From assembly GCA_946406585.1 (NCBI GenBank), contig CAMJLI010000076.1, positions 1-8,876 on the forward strand: a stretch of DNA of 8,876 nucleotides. Direction: 5' to 3'. Below the pieces are notes generated by a model. That model was not told the origin of the DNA. It saw only the letters and a list, made by a program, of their open reading frames with translations, and made no database searches. This DNA comes from an uncultured Prevotellaceae bacterium (GTDB lineage: Bacteria > Bacteroidota > Bacteroidia > Bacteroidales > Bacteroidaceae). The position numbers and the translations under genes are program-made. The stretch's first letter is position 1, and each line of letters starts with the position of its first letter. Below are positions 1 through 6,336 of this stretch, piece by piece.

Positions 1-545
1 GCATTATAGAGGAAATCGAAATAGTTGAGATACATTGTTATTATTTCCTCCTTGGTGAATGTCCGTTCAAGTTTTACGGCGATCACCCATTCTATCGGTT
101 TTTGGAACAGTCTTTCCAGTTTGCTGTGTGCCACTTCCGAATAAAGTTGCTTTGCCAGCTGCTGTGTTATTGTGGAGCCACCACCGGCACTTTCCTTTCC
201 CATGATTCCTCTCTTGAGCACAGCACGTGAAAGAGCCTTGAAATCTATTCCGGAATGCTCATAGAACCTTTCATCCTCAGTAGCCACTAGTGCATGGACC
301 ATGTTGGGAGATATACCATTGTAAGGAGTAGAAATACGATTGTCCCTACTTGATGCGTATGTGCCCATCAACTTGCCCTCTGCAGAATACACCTGCGAAG
401 AATATTTGCTGATAGGGTTTTGCAATTCATCCATGTTGGGCATGTAACCCACCCATCCGTTCCAAATGGCGACAGCACCTCCTACGGCTATCAGTATCAA
501 GCCCAAGAGGATTCCCCAAAGGAATCGCACGAAATTACTTCTCAT
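1..545 (-). CDS. Class A penicillin-binding protein (PBP1A-like), N-terminal part, truncated by the window edge
   Basis: This is the start of a bifunctional peptidoglycan synthase. The visible 181 codons hold a short cytoplasmic end, one hydrophobic signal anchor (about residues 8-28) and most of a glycosyltransferase family 51 domain, which polymerises lipid II into glycan strands on the outer face of the inner membrane. GT51 motifs in order are ATEDERFYEHSGID (88-101, with catalytic Glu90), GGSTITQQLAKQ (122-133), the second conserved Glu region around E152 (KPIEWVIAVKLER) and EEIITMYLNYFDF (166-178). The start at 545 is the ATG that gives a proper membrane anchor directly before the linker. 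The transpeptidase domain would lie beyond base 1, so it is not seen. A monofunctional glycosyltransferase (MtgA) is possible, but the linker resembling class A enzymes (QVYSAEGKLMGTY) argues against it. The gene diverges from pyrB. Confidence 0.9.
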   Translation of the reverse strand, partial: MRSNFVRFLWGILLGLILIAVGGAVAIWNGWVGYMPNMDELQNPISKYSSQVYSAEGKLMGTYASSRDNRISTPYNGISPNMVHALVATEDERFYEHSGIDFKALSRAVLKRGIMGKESAGGGSTITQQLAKQLYSEVAHSKLERLFQKPIEWVIAVKLERTFTKEEIITMYLNYFDFLYN

Positions 546-653
546 GACTACAATATAACTTGTTTTATGAAATTTTCTTAATCCTTATGGTGGGCAGCCA
601 TGATTTTGCATAATCTCAATTCATCCTTCGCCACTTTCTATTTGTTTATCTTG

Positions 654-667
654 CAAGCATATGCTTG
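654..667. repeat. 14-bp perfect palindrome (CAAGCATATGCTTG)
   Basis: The sequence CAAGCATATGCTTG equals its own reverse complement. It lies about 110 bases upstream of the PBP start codon and about 225 bases upstream of pyrB. It could be a binding site for a dimeric regulator or simply chance. It is not followed by a T-run, so it is not a terminator. Confidence 0.5.
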
Positions 668-768
668 AATGTCTCAGAATCCACAAACAACCATGCCCAC
701 TGGCAAAAAAAACAAAAATGGATTACACACAAATCAGCCCGTCCCATCATAGAGCTATAAATACACAT

Positions 769-799
769 TATGCGCTGCAAAATTACAATAATTCTTTTG
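769..799 (+). promoter_or_regulatory. Weak candidate promoter for pyrBI
   Basis: TATG (769-772), 19 bases, then TTCTTTTG (792-799) matches the Bacteroidetes consensus at 8 of 10 fixed positions. It overlaps the oppositely directed candidate. A second possible -7 element, TAACTTCG at 830-837, has no acceptable -33 partner. The true pyrB promoter remains uncertain. Confidence 0.25.
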
Positions 800-811
800 A
801 AAAGTGGCAAA
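778..811 (-). promoter_or_regulatory. Candidate Bacteroidetes promoter reading toward the PBP gene
   Basis: On the minus strand, TTTG (811-808) is followed after 22 bases by TAATTTTG (785-778), a full match to the TAnnTTTG -7 element. The spacer is one base longer than the usual 19-21, which lowers confidence. The predicted transcript would start near 771, leaving a leader of about 225 bases before the ATG at 545. Confidence 0.4.
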
Positions 812-856
812 TAAATTAAAAATTATGCTTAACTTCGCGCTCGAAAACCATCATCC

Positions 857-872
857 CCATTTTGTAAAATGG
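857..872. repeat. Inverted repeat just upstream of pyrB (CCATTTT-GT-AAAATGG)
   Basis: Two perfect 7-base arms (857-863 and 866-872) flank a 2-base centre, ending 18 bases before the pyrB start codon. As DNA it could be an operator. As RNA it could form a 6-bp stem with a UGUA loop in the leader, close enough to affect ribosome entry. No direct evidence for either role. Confidence 0.45.
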
Positions 873-890
873 AGTAAAACAAAAAAATAG

Positions 891-1844
891 ATGTGTAGAC
901 GTAACTTTGTAACTATTGCCGACCTGTCACGAGAGAAGATACTCTACATGATAGAAATGGCGAAAGAATTCGAGAAGCATCCCAATCGAGATATTCTCAA
1001 GGGCAAGGTGGTGGCGACGCTCTTTTATGAGCCATCCACACGCACTCGCCTTAGTTTTGAGACAGCAGCCAATCGTCTTGGCGCTCGTGTGATAGGCTTT
1101 TCCGATGCCAAGGCTTCGAGTGTTTCCAAAGGCGAATCCTTGAAAGACACCATCCTCATGGTATCCAACTATGCCGATGTGATAGCAATGCGCCACTACA
1201 TAGAAGGAGCGGCCCAATATGCGAGTGAGATATCCCCCGTGCCTATCATCAATGCGGGAGACGGAGCGCACCAGCATCCCTCACAATGCATGCTCGACCT
1301 ATATACGATCTATCAGACACAAGGCACATTGGAGAACCTGAACATCTATCTGGTTGGCGATTTGAAATATGGCCGCACCGTGCACTCCCTGCTGATGGCC
1401 ATGCGGCATTTCAACCCCACCTTCCACTTCATATCTCCCGACGAACTCAGGATGCCCACCGAATACAAGCTCTACTGCAAGGAAAAGGGCATAAGATACG
1501 AGGAGCACACCATCCTGAATGAAGACATCATATCGGATGCCGACATAGTGTATATGACACGTGTGCAGAAGGAGAGGTTTTCCGACCTGATGGAATACGA
1601 GCGGGTGAAGAACACCTATGTCTTGAAAGCATCGATGCTATGCAAGGCCAAGGCCAACATGAAGATACTTCATCCATTGCCACGTGTCAATGAAATCGAC
1701 TACGATGTGGATGACACGCCCCAAGCTTATTACATCCAGCAGGCCCGCAATGGCCTTTATGCCCGTGAAGCCATCATATGCGACGTTCTTGGAATAAGTC
1801 TTGACGACATCAGAAACGACACCACCATCATCGACCCTTCATAA
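891..1844 (+). CDS. pyrB: Aspartate carbamoyltransferase, catalytic subunit
   Basis: This enzyme joins carbamoyl phosphate and L-aspartate to give N-carbamoyl-L-aspartate, the committed step of pyrimidine synthesis, as cytoplasmic catalytic trimers. At 317 aa it is near the family length (about 310). By comparison with E. coli PyrB, the carbamoyl-phosphate loop [10 protein letters not shown] is at 48-57, and the 80s-loop lysine is K80 in SKGESLKDT. Also visible are R101, HQHPSQ with H129, R162 in [10 protein letters not shown], the aspartate-binding R224 and Q226 in TRVQKERF, and HPLPRVNEI at 261-269. All expected catalytic residues appear present. The ATG at 891 follows an A-rich stretch and gives the usual short N-terminus before NFVTIADLS. 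pyrI follows 15 bases later, so the two are almost certainly co-transcribed and form the regulated holoenzyme. Confidence 0.97.
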   Translation: MCRRNFVTIADLSREKILYMIEMAKEFEKHPNRDILKGKVVATLFYEPSTRTRLSFETAANRLGARVIGFSDAKASSVSKGESLKDTILMVSNYADVIAMRHYIEGAAQYASEISPVPIINAGDGAHQHPSQCMLDLYTIYQTQGTLENLNIYLVGDLKYGRTVHSLLMAMRHFNPTFHFISPDELRMPTEYKLYCKEKGIRYEEHTILNEDIISDADIVYMTRVQKERFSDLMEYERVKNTYVLKASMLCKAKANMKILHPLPRVNEIDYDVDDTPQAYYIQQARNGLYAREAIICDVLGISLDDIRNDTTIIDPS

Positions 1845-1859
1845 GAAACACAACTCGAC

Positions 1860-2318
1860 ATGAACAAGAAAGAACGGTTGGTTGCCGCAATAGAAAACGG
1901 CACTGTAATAGACCACATCCCAGCAGACAAGACATTCCACGTGATAAACCTTCTCGGCCTGTCAGCCCTGTCATCACCAGTTACAATAGGTTTCAACTAC
2001 CCCTCAAACAAAGTAGGCCGGAAAGGCATCATAAAGATAAGCGACAAGTTTTTCACCGATGACGAGATATCCCGCTTGTCAGTGGTGGCGCCCAATGTAG
2101 TGCTGAACATCATTCACGACTATGAAGTGGTGGAAAAGAAGACCGTGGAGACCCCAGACGAATTGCGTGGAATAGTGAGATGCAACAATCCCAAGTGCAT
2201 CACCAACAACGAACCAATGTCAACCATCTTCCATGTTGTGGACAAATCACGTGGAGTGCTCCGCTGCCACTATTGCGACAAGGAACAGGACATAAACAAT
2301 GTGGAAATCATAGACTGA
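1860..2318 (+). CDS. pyrI: Aspartate carbamoyltransferase, regulatory subunit
   Basis: PyrI dimers bridge PyrB trimers and bind nucleotide effectors (CTP, UTP and ATP in E. coli) to set enzyme activity. The 152-aa length matches the family. The N-terminal allosteric domain is recognisable from [19 protein letters not shown] (residues 14-32). The C-terminal zinc domain carries four cysteines, C108, C113, C136 and C139, spaced Cx4C and Cx2C exactly as in the zinc site that contacts the catalytic chain. The gene starts 15 bases after pyrB and ends 40 bases before glyA. Presence of an intact PyrI predicts allosteric feedback on this ATCase. Which nucleotides act in this organism cannot be read from the sequence. 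Confidence 0.96.
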   Translation: MNKKERLVAAIENGTVIDHIPADKTFHVINLLGLSALSSPVTIGFNYPSNKVGRKGIIKISDKFFTDDEISRLSVVAPNVVLNIIHDYEVVEKKTVETPDELRGIVRCNNPKCITNNEPMSTIFHVVDKSRGVLRCHYCDKEQDINNVEIID

Positions 2319-2333
2319 CACCCATCCAAGCAT

Positions 2334-2341
2334 TTACTTTG
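2334..2341 (+). promoter_or_regulatory. Weak candidate -7 element upstream of glyA
   Basis: TTACTTTG matches TAnnTTTG at 5 of 6 fixed positions and lies 17 bases before the glyA ATG, in a 40-base gap that is otherwise A-rich. No TTTG is found at the proper distance upstream, so glyA may instead be read through from pyrBI. Confidence 0.25.
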
Positions 2342-2358
2342 AAAAAAACATAAATAAA

Positions 2359-3639
2359 ATGAAAAGAGACCAAGAGATTTTTGATCTAATTGAAAGAGAG
2401 CACCAACGCCAGCTAAAAGGCATGGAGCTGATTGCATCCGAGAACTTTGTCAGCGACGAGGTAATGGAAGCCATGGGCAGTTACCTGACAAACAAATACG
2501 CTGAAGGCCTTCCAGGCAAGCGCTACTATGGCGGTTGTCAGGTGGTGGACGAAGTGGAGAACCTTGCACGCGAGCGTGTGAAGGAACTGTTTGGCGCTGA
2601 ATGGGCCAACGTACAGCCCCACTCTGGTGCCCAGGCCAATGCCGCCGTTCTTCTAACCGTTCTCAACCCCGGTGACACATTCATGGGACTAAACCTTGCA
2701 CATGGTGGCCACCTTTCTCATGGTTCAGGTGTCAACACTTCCGGCATACTATACAAGCCAGTGGGATACAACTTGAACAAGGAGACAGGTCGTGTGGATT
2801 ACGACGAGATGGAAGCCCTTGCCTTGGAGCACAAGCCCAAGCTGATTATTGGTGGCGGTTCTGCATACAGTCGTGAATGGGACTACAAGCGCATGCGCGA
2901 GATAGCCGACAAGGTTGGAGCATTGCTCATGATAGACATGGCGCATCCAGCAGGCCTTATCGCAGCAGGTTTGCTTGACAATCCATTGAAATATGCACAC
3001 ATAGTGACATCCACCACCCACAAGACCCTTCGTGGCCCACGTGGAGGCATCATATTGATGGGCAAGGACTTCGACAACCCATGGGGCAAGACCACTCCAA
3101 AGGGTGTGGTGAAGAAGATGAGCCAGCTGCTCGACAGTGCAGTATTCCCGGGCATCCAAGGCGGTCCATTGGAGCACGTGATAGCAGCCAAGGCTGTCGC
3201 ATTCCGCGAGGCATTGCAACCCGAGTTCAAGACATGGGCAAAGCAAGTCCAGACAAATGCCCGCACGCTTGCCGACGAGTTGATGAAACGTGGCTTCGGC
3301 ATTGTCAGTGGCGGTACAGACAACCACTCCATGTTGGTAGACCTGCGTACGAAATATCCCGACCTCACGGGCAAAGTTGCAGAGAACGCCCTTGTATCAG
3401 CCGACATTACTGTCAACAAGAACATGGTGCCTTTCGACACTCGCAGTGCCTTCCAGACATCAGGCATTCGACTGGGAACACCTGCCCTCACCACCAGAGG
3501 AGCAAAAGAAGACCTCATGGTGCTCATAGCCGAACTGATCGAGGAAGTGCTCAATGCTCCTGAAGACGAGCAAACCATAGCTCGTGTACGTGAAAAGGTG
3601 AATGCCACAATGAAGGACTATCCTTTGTTTGCTTATTGA
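2359..3639 (+). CDS. glyA: Serine hydroxymethyltransferase
   Basis: This PLP enzyme interconverts serine plus tetrahydrofolate with glycine plus 5,10-methylene-tetrahydrofolate in the cytoplasm, the main source of one-carbon units for thymidylate, purine and methionine synthesis. The 426-aa chain is full length. Seen are the N-terminal [12 protein letters not shown] (21-32), [15 protein letters not shown] (45-59), [12 protein letters not shown] (86-97), and the PLP-contact segment [14 protein letters not shown] with D193 and H196. The PLP-lysine motif [13 protein letters not shown] carries the Schiff-base lysine at K222. The glycine-rich [13 protein letters not shown] segment is also present. 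The ATG at 2359 follows an A-rich leader typical of Bacteroidetes starts. The gene follows pyrI closely, in a nucleotide-precursor context, and ends before a strong hairpin. Confidence 0.97.
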   Translation: MKRDQEIFDLIEREHQRQLKGMELIASENFVSDEVMEAMGSYLTNKYAEGLPGKRYYGGCQVVDEVENLARERVKELFGAEWANVQPHSGAQANAAVLLTVLNPGDTFMGLNLAHGGHLSHGSGVNTSGILYKPVGYNLNKETGRVDYDEMEALALEHKPKLIIGGGSAYSREWDYKRMREIADKVGALLMIDMAHPAGLIAAGLLDNPLKYAHIVTSTTHKTLRGPRGGIILMGKDFDNPWGKTTPKGVVKKMSQLLDSAVFPGIQGGPLEHVIAAKAVAFREALQPEFKTWAKQVQTNARTLADELMKRGFGIVSGGTDNHSMLVDLRTKYPDLTGKVAENALVSADITVNKNMVPFDTRSAFQTSGIRLGTPALTTRGAKEDLMVLIAELIEEVLNAPEDEQTIARVREKVNATMKDYPLFAY

Positions 3640-3651
3640 TTCACTCATGAA

Positions 3652-3694
3652 TGTGGCACTTCACTATGATTGCTGCAAATAGTGAAGTGCCACA
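3652..3694 (+). terminator. Long perfect hairpin after glyA, probable terminator
   Basis: Arms at 3652-3667 and 3679-3694 are perfect 16-base complements (TGTGGCACTTCACTAT and its reverse complement) around an 11-base loop, starting 13 bases after the glyA stop. A short TTTT lies four bases downstream (3697-3700). The stem is strong but the T-run is short, so termination is likely rather than certain. The hairpin could also stabilise the glyA mRNA 3' end. Confidence 0.7.
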
Positions 3695-3727
3695 CATTTT
3701 GTCATCATCGCCCCCATTCTTTATCTC

Positions 3728-4282
3728 ATGGCAAAAAAACGGAAAAAACACCAAGAATCCCCCAACCAGCTCATGCTTTTCTCGGCAGAAGAAATGGCAG
3801 GGGAATCCATTGTCATTGAAGAAGACGAGGCTTGCGATGATGCGGCAAAGAAGGAAGTTGCATTGCCCTCATCAAACGTAAAGGGAAAGAAGGAGGATAA
3901 AGAGGAAAAGAAAGAGGAAGAAGAGAAGAAAAAGGAGAAAGAAAAACCAATTGAACCACCCAAACCCCCAAAGACGATAAGACCCTCGTCGGACACAGTC
4001 CTCATGTTGATACAGGTCATCCGACTTCTCGACGGGCTTAGCAGCAACCAAGTGCGCCTGTTGGCCATGCAGTCAGCCACTCTCCTTCAAGCCGGCATAG
4101 ACCCATTGGAAACCTATCGTTTGCCAGTGCTTCCTGGAATGGAGTTCAGGGGCGACACACTTACAGGCATCGCCTACGTGAGCATAGTGAGGTCGTTTCC
4201 TCACATGACAGAAAGTATAGGAGTAGACCTTTCTTCTGCATACGACAAAGCCATGTCAAGTTTGGCAGGAGACATCACATAA
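3728..4282 (+). CDS. Uncharacterised protein with a Lys/Glu-rich middle segment
   Basis: I do not recognise a family for this 184-aa protein. There is no signal peptide or membrane segment, so it is probably cytoplasmic. The N-terminus is basic (KKRKKHQ), followed by NQLMLFSAEEM and an acidic stretch (EEDEACDD). Residues about 52-73 are almost only Lys, Glu and Asp, likely a highly charged single helix or disordered linker, then a Pro-rich turn (PIEPPKPPK). The C-terminal half (about 86-184) is ordinary globular-looking sequence with a predicted helical part (VLMLIQVIRLLDGLSSNQVR) and is the probable conserved domain. The ATG at 3728 lies 88 bases after the glyA stop and beyond the hairpin. 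The stop overlaps the oppositely oriented hydrolase gene by 8 bases. Coding is supported by amino-acid composition and frame length, not by homology. Confidence 0.75.
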   Translation: MAKKRKKHQESPNQLMLFSAEEMAGESIVIEEDEACDDAAKKEVALPSSNVKGKKEDKEEKKEEEEKKKEKEKPIEPPKPPKTIRPSSDTVLMLIQVIRLLDGLSSNQVRLLAMQSATLLQAGIDPLETYRLPVLPGMEFRGDTLTGIAYVSIVRSFPHMTESIGVDLSSAYDKAMSSLAGDIT

Positions 4283-5078
4283 GGTCGTATATTCCTGTAG
4301 GCTCACACCTTTTGAGGGGTTCCATAAGAAAACTCTCCCCCACCACTATCCCGTGTTGATTTAGGACAGACGTTATCGTCTCGCATGCTATCTCAGGACT
4401 ATTGTTGTTGCTGCTGAGATGGCAAAGCCATACGCGCTTCAATGCAGGCGTGGCATTCTCAGCCAAAGCCATTGCACAATCCATGTTGCTCAAATGCCCC
4501 ACGGAACTCATAATTTCCATCTTTCTAAAATAGGGGTAATTGCCTTTTGTCAATTTCTCCACGTCATAGTCAGCCTCGATAACAAGATAATTGGCTTTCC
4601 GAATGAAAGACTTCATTGTCTCCGTGACATATCCGGCATCAGTGATGAGACAAAAGTTTACCCCCTCATGAGAGACAAAGAAGCCAACATTATCTGAGCA
4701 TTTATGAGGCACATCAAAAGGAGTGATTTCGAAATCTCCCAGAATCTCCGTCTTGTCCTTTTCCAAATATTTGATGTTGGCGCCATCAATTTTCCTTACG
4801 ACACCACGGTTTCTCTCCACTCCCTCATGAACTTTCTTTGTGGCATAGACAGGAATGTTCAGGTCGTGACTAAGACTCCCCACCCTTTGGATATGGTCAC
4901 AATGGTCGTGAGTGAGCAAGATACGCTTGACGCTTGACATTGACAAGCCATACTGACAGAATCTTTTTTTCAGCATCCTGCATCCTACGCCAGTATCGAT
5001 CATCAAGCCATCATGCTCGGTGAAAAGGCAACAACAGTTGCCACTTGTTCCACTTCCAAAAGAGATAAACCTCATCAT
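4275..5078 (-). CDS. YycJ/WalJ-like metallo-beta-lactamase-fold hydrolase
   Basis: This is a 267-aa metallo-beta-lactamase-fold protein. The N-terminus FISFGSGTSGNCCCLF (4-19) is the hallmark of the YycJ (WalJ, VicX) branch, whose members are metal-dependent, probably nucleic-acid-directed hydrolases. Metal ligands are visible: THDHCDH (56-62, the HxHxDH motif), H125 in VPHKCSDN, D147 in LITDAGY, H195 in SVGHLSN and H220 in LCHLSSNNNS. All match a two-metal active site. The open frame extends upstream to a TTG near 5180 inside the neighbouring gene, but the family N-terminus and a promoter ending 6 bases before the ATG at 5078 place the start there; the adjacent ATG at 5075 is the alternative. 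The gene sits downstream of the Fur homologue but has its own promoter. The exact substrate cannot be inferred. Confidence 0.92.
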   Translation of the reverse strand: MMRFISFGSGTSGNCCCLFTEHDGLMIDTGVGCRMLKKRFCQYGLSMSSVKRILLTHDHCDHIQRVGSLSHDLNIPVYATKKVHEGVERNRGVVRKIDGANIKYLEKDKTEILGDFEITPFDVPHKCSDNVGFFVSHEGVNFCLITDAGYVTETMKSFIRKANYLVIEADYDVEKLTKGNYPYFRKMEIMSSVGHLSNMDCAMALAENATPALKRVWLCHLSSNNNSPEIACETITSVLNQHGIVVGESFLMEPLKRCEPTGIYDLM

Positions 5079-5083
5079 ATTTG

Positions 5084-5115
5084 CAAAAATATGAAAAAAA
5101 AGAGAAACGAGCAAA
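5084..5115 (-). promoter_or_regulatory. Consensus Bacteroidetes promoter for the YycJ-like gene
   Basis: On the minus strand TTTG (5115-5112), 20 bases, then TATTTTTG (5091-5084) is a full match to both elements with correct spacing. The -7 element ends 6 bases before the ATG at 5078, so transcription should begin within a few bases of the start codon and the mRNA would have essentially no leader. Confidence 0.7.
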
Positions 5116-5117
5116 AA

Positions 5118-5140
5118 ATCTTGGGAAAACGCAGCAAGAT
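5118..5140 (-). terminator. Candidate terminator after the Fur-family gene
   Basis: Read on the minus strand, ATCTTG (5140-5135) and CAAGAT (5123-5118) form a 6-bp stem with an 11-base loop, directly followed by a run of T. The stem is short, so this is a moderate call. The T-run also supplies the TTTG of the downstream promoter. Confidence 0.35.
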
Positions 5141-5160
5141 GCAACAACAAAGAAAGGGTG

Positions 5161-5601
5161 TCATCCCTTGTTTGCACCAAACTTTACCTGCTGACACTGA
5201 GGACAACATCCCTTGACAACAAAGGATATGGAATGCACCGAATAGCCCTCAGGAACAGGAACCTCAGGCAAATGAACATCATTCAAGCAAAAGGACTTTT
5301 GGCAGTGTTCGCAATAAAAATGCAAATGGTTGTCTGCCAAGTCACATTCACCGTCGCACATGCACAATTCATAATGCAACACCCCACGACCGTCCTCGAA
5401 ATCATGTAGCACACCATGCTCCCTGAACAAAGTGAGAACCCTGAAGATGCTCGACTTGTCCATAGTGAGCAAAGAATTTTCAAGGTCGTTCAGGCTCATC
5501 GGCCTGTCGCTATCAGCCAAAGCCCTATAAACCAGAATCCTGTTTGGAGTATGTCGTATCCCCTTTAGATTCAGTTTGTTTATAATTTCCTTGGATTCCA
5601 T
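5161..5601 (-). CDS. Fur-family transcriptional regulator
   Basis: This is a 146-aa metal- or peroxide-sensing repressor of the Fur superfamily. The N-terminal winged helix includes GIRHTPNRILVYRAL (14-28) and the recognition-helix region DKSSIFRVLTLFREHGVLH (48-66), matching the family pattern of Ser-x-x-T/S-x-F/Y-R. The C-terminal dimer and metal part has HLHFYCEHC (92-100, with C97 and C100) and CPQC (C133, C136), the paired cysteines of a structural zinc site. Unusual are three further cysteines just before it (C80, C82, C86 in LCMCDGEC). The start is the ATG at 5601, 8 bases after the upstream secreted-protein gene; a TTG at 5613 is possible but less likely. Whether it senses iron, zinc, manganese or peroxide cannot be told. 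It is probably co-transcribed with the gene before it. Confidence 0.9.
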   Translation of the reverse strand: MESKEIINKLNLKGIRHTPNRILVYRALADSDRPMSLNDLENSLLTMDKSSIFRVLTLFREHGVLHDFEDGRGVLHYELCMCDGECDLADNHLHFYCEHCQKSFCLNDVHLPEVPVPEGYSVHSISFVVKGCCPQCQQVKFGANKG

Positions 5602-5609
5602 ATAACCGC

Positions 5610-6248
5610 TCAACGGCTTATCATATTCAACAATTTCATCAAGCTATCCTTGTCAGTCCAACTAAACATGGGGTCGCTAATAGCCGTTTTCATCATACGG
5701 TACCTCTGTTTGTTGAGCACCCTCCACAACTCCCTGTCATGGGCCTGCACCAATTTGCCATCCAGAAGGAACCAATATTGGTGAATGACAGGAAAAACGA
5801 AATCCTCCTCAGTATTCATATTGTTGGTAAAAGAGTCCAACCTGTCGCTTGAAAGGTCAATGAAAGTATAATTGACGTTATTTTTCAGAGAACGCTCGAA
5901 AGCATCCATATCAATTATTTCGACACAATACAAGCTATTTCCTTTGATGGAGTCAACGAAATAAGCCAATTGATTCTCAACATTGATAAAGGAGCGGTCT
6001 TCGATGTCCACTTTGGCAATGACATCCATGTTTGCCTCTTTCACCGTAGAACCTTGAAAATAAAGGAGTGATGCATTCTTCAAGAACACATTGGCATTTG
6101 GAGTATTGACTTTGCGCCCATCTCTCAATGTGACAATGGCAGTCTTGTTCTTGGGGTACATTGTAGCGAGCACCGTCTTCTTTTGTGCAAAGAGACAAGT
6201 CGCCATCAACAATGAAAAGCCTAACAATGCGAAAAATCTTCTATACAT
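5610..6248 (-). CDS. Uncharacterised secreted protein upstream of the Fur homologue
   Basis: I do not recognise a domain in this 212-aa protein. The ATG at 6248 gives a typical signal peptide: MYRRFF, a hydrophobic stretch to about residue 20, then FAQ, with likely cleavage at A21/Q22 and export to the periplasm or beyond. The cysteine at 18 does not make a good lipobox. The mature part looks soluble, with alternating beta-like strands in the first half (AIVTLRDGRKVNTPNANVFL, 37-56) and a charged helical C-terminal part (ELWRVLNKQRYRMMKTAI, 173-190). The frame stays open to an ATG at 6326, but that would bury the signal peptide internally. The stop is 8 bases before the Fur-family ATG, so the two form one transcription unit, which suggests control of both by the regulator. 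Function unknown. Confidence 0.8.
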   Translation of the reverse strand: MYRRFFALLGFSLLMATCLFAQKKTVLATMYPKNKTAIVTLRDGRKVNTPNANVFLKNASLLYFQGSTVKEANMDVIAKVDIEDRSFINVENQLAYFVDSIKGNSLYCVEIIDMDAFERSLKNNVNYTFIDLSSDRLDSFTNNMNTEEDFVFPVIHQYWFLLDGKLVQAHDRELWRVLNKQRYRMMKTAISDPMFSWTDKDSLMKLLNMISR

Positions 6249-6321
6249 TATTCTATTTTTATCATTTACTAATCTGAGATGAAAAACACACCTCAGTCCA
6301 TATGCTTCAGAACACCTATCT

Positions 6322-6335
6322 ATCATTAATATGAT
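6322..6335. promoter_or_regulatory. Possible operator dyad (ATCAT-N4-ATGAT) at the predicted transcription start of the Fur unit
   Basis: Two perfect 5-base arms, 6322-6326 and 6331-6335, flank four bases and abut the -7 element of the secreted protein-Fur promoter. Fur-type operators are AT-rich dyads at this kind of position, so autoregulation is plausible. The arms are short and AT-rich, so chance is a real alternative. Confidence 0.3.
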
Positions 6336-6336
6336 G

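Larger units (their letters stand above)
546..890. other. Divergent intergenic region between the PBP gene and pyrB
   Basis: These 345 bases contain no credible gene. They hold candidate promoters facing both ways around 769-811, a 14-bp perfect palindrome at 654-667 and a 7-2-7 inverted repeat at 857-872. If the minus-strand promoter is real, the PBP mRNA would have a leader of roughly 225 bases. No tRNA-like fold or repeated short ORF was recognised in it. Confidence 0.6.

Noticed and set aside
2749..3608. Long open frames on the minus strand opposite glyA (192 and 241 codons)
   Set aside because: They are antisense to a full-length, motif-complete glyA and have no recognisable domain; long antisense frames are common opposite GC-balanced conserved genes.
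3721..4080. Minus-strand Ser/Phe-rich open frame opposite the Lys/Glu-rich protein
   Set aside because: Its Ser/Phe runs are just the complement of the purine tract; no start context or domain.
5079..5180. N-terminal extension of the YycJ-like protein up to a TTG at 5180
   Set aside because: It would overlap the Fur-family gene and place a promoter inside the coding region; the family N-terminus begins at 5078 or 5075.
5602..5613. TTG start at 5613 for the Fur-family protein
   Set aside because: An ATG four codons later gives the usual family N-terminus and an 8-base gap to the previous gene.
6270..6310. Partial repeats of AGGTGT and a CTGAG/CTCAG dyad in the leader of the secreted protein
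   Set aside because: Too short to support a riboswitch or regulator site.
6249..6326. Longer start (ATG 6326) for the secreted protein
   Set aside because: It adds 26 residues before a proper signal peptide. It is kept only as a minor possibility because the ATG lies 11 bases after a perfect -7 element.
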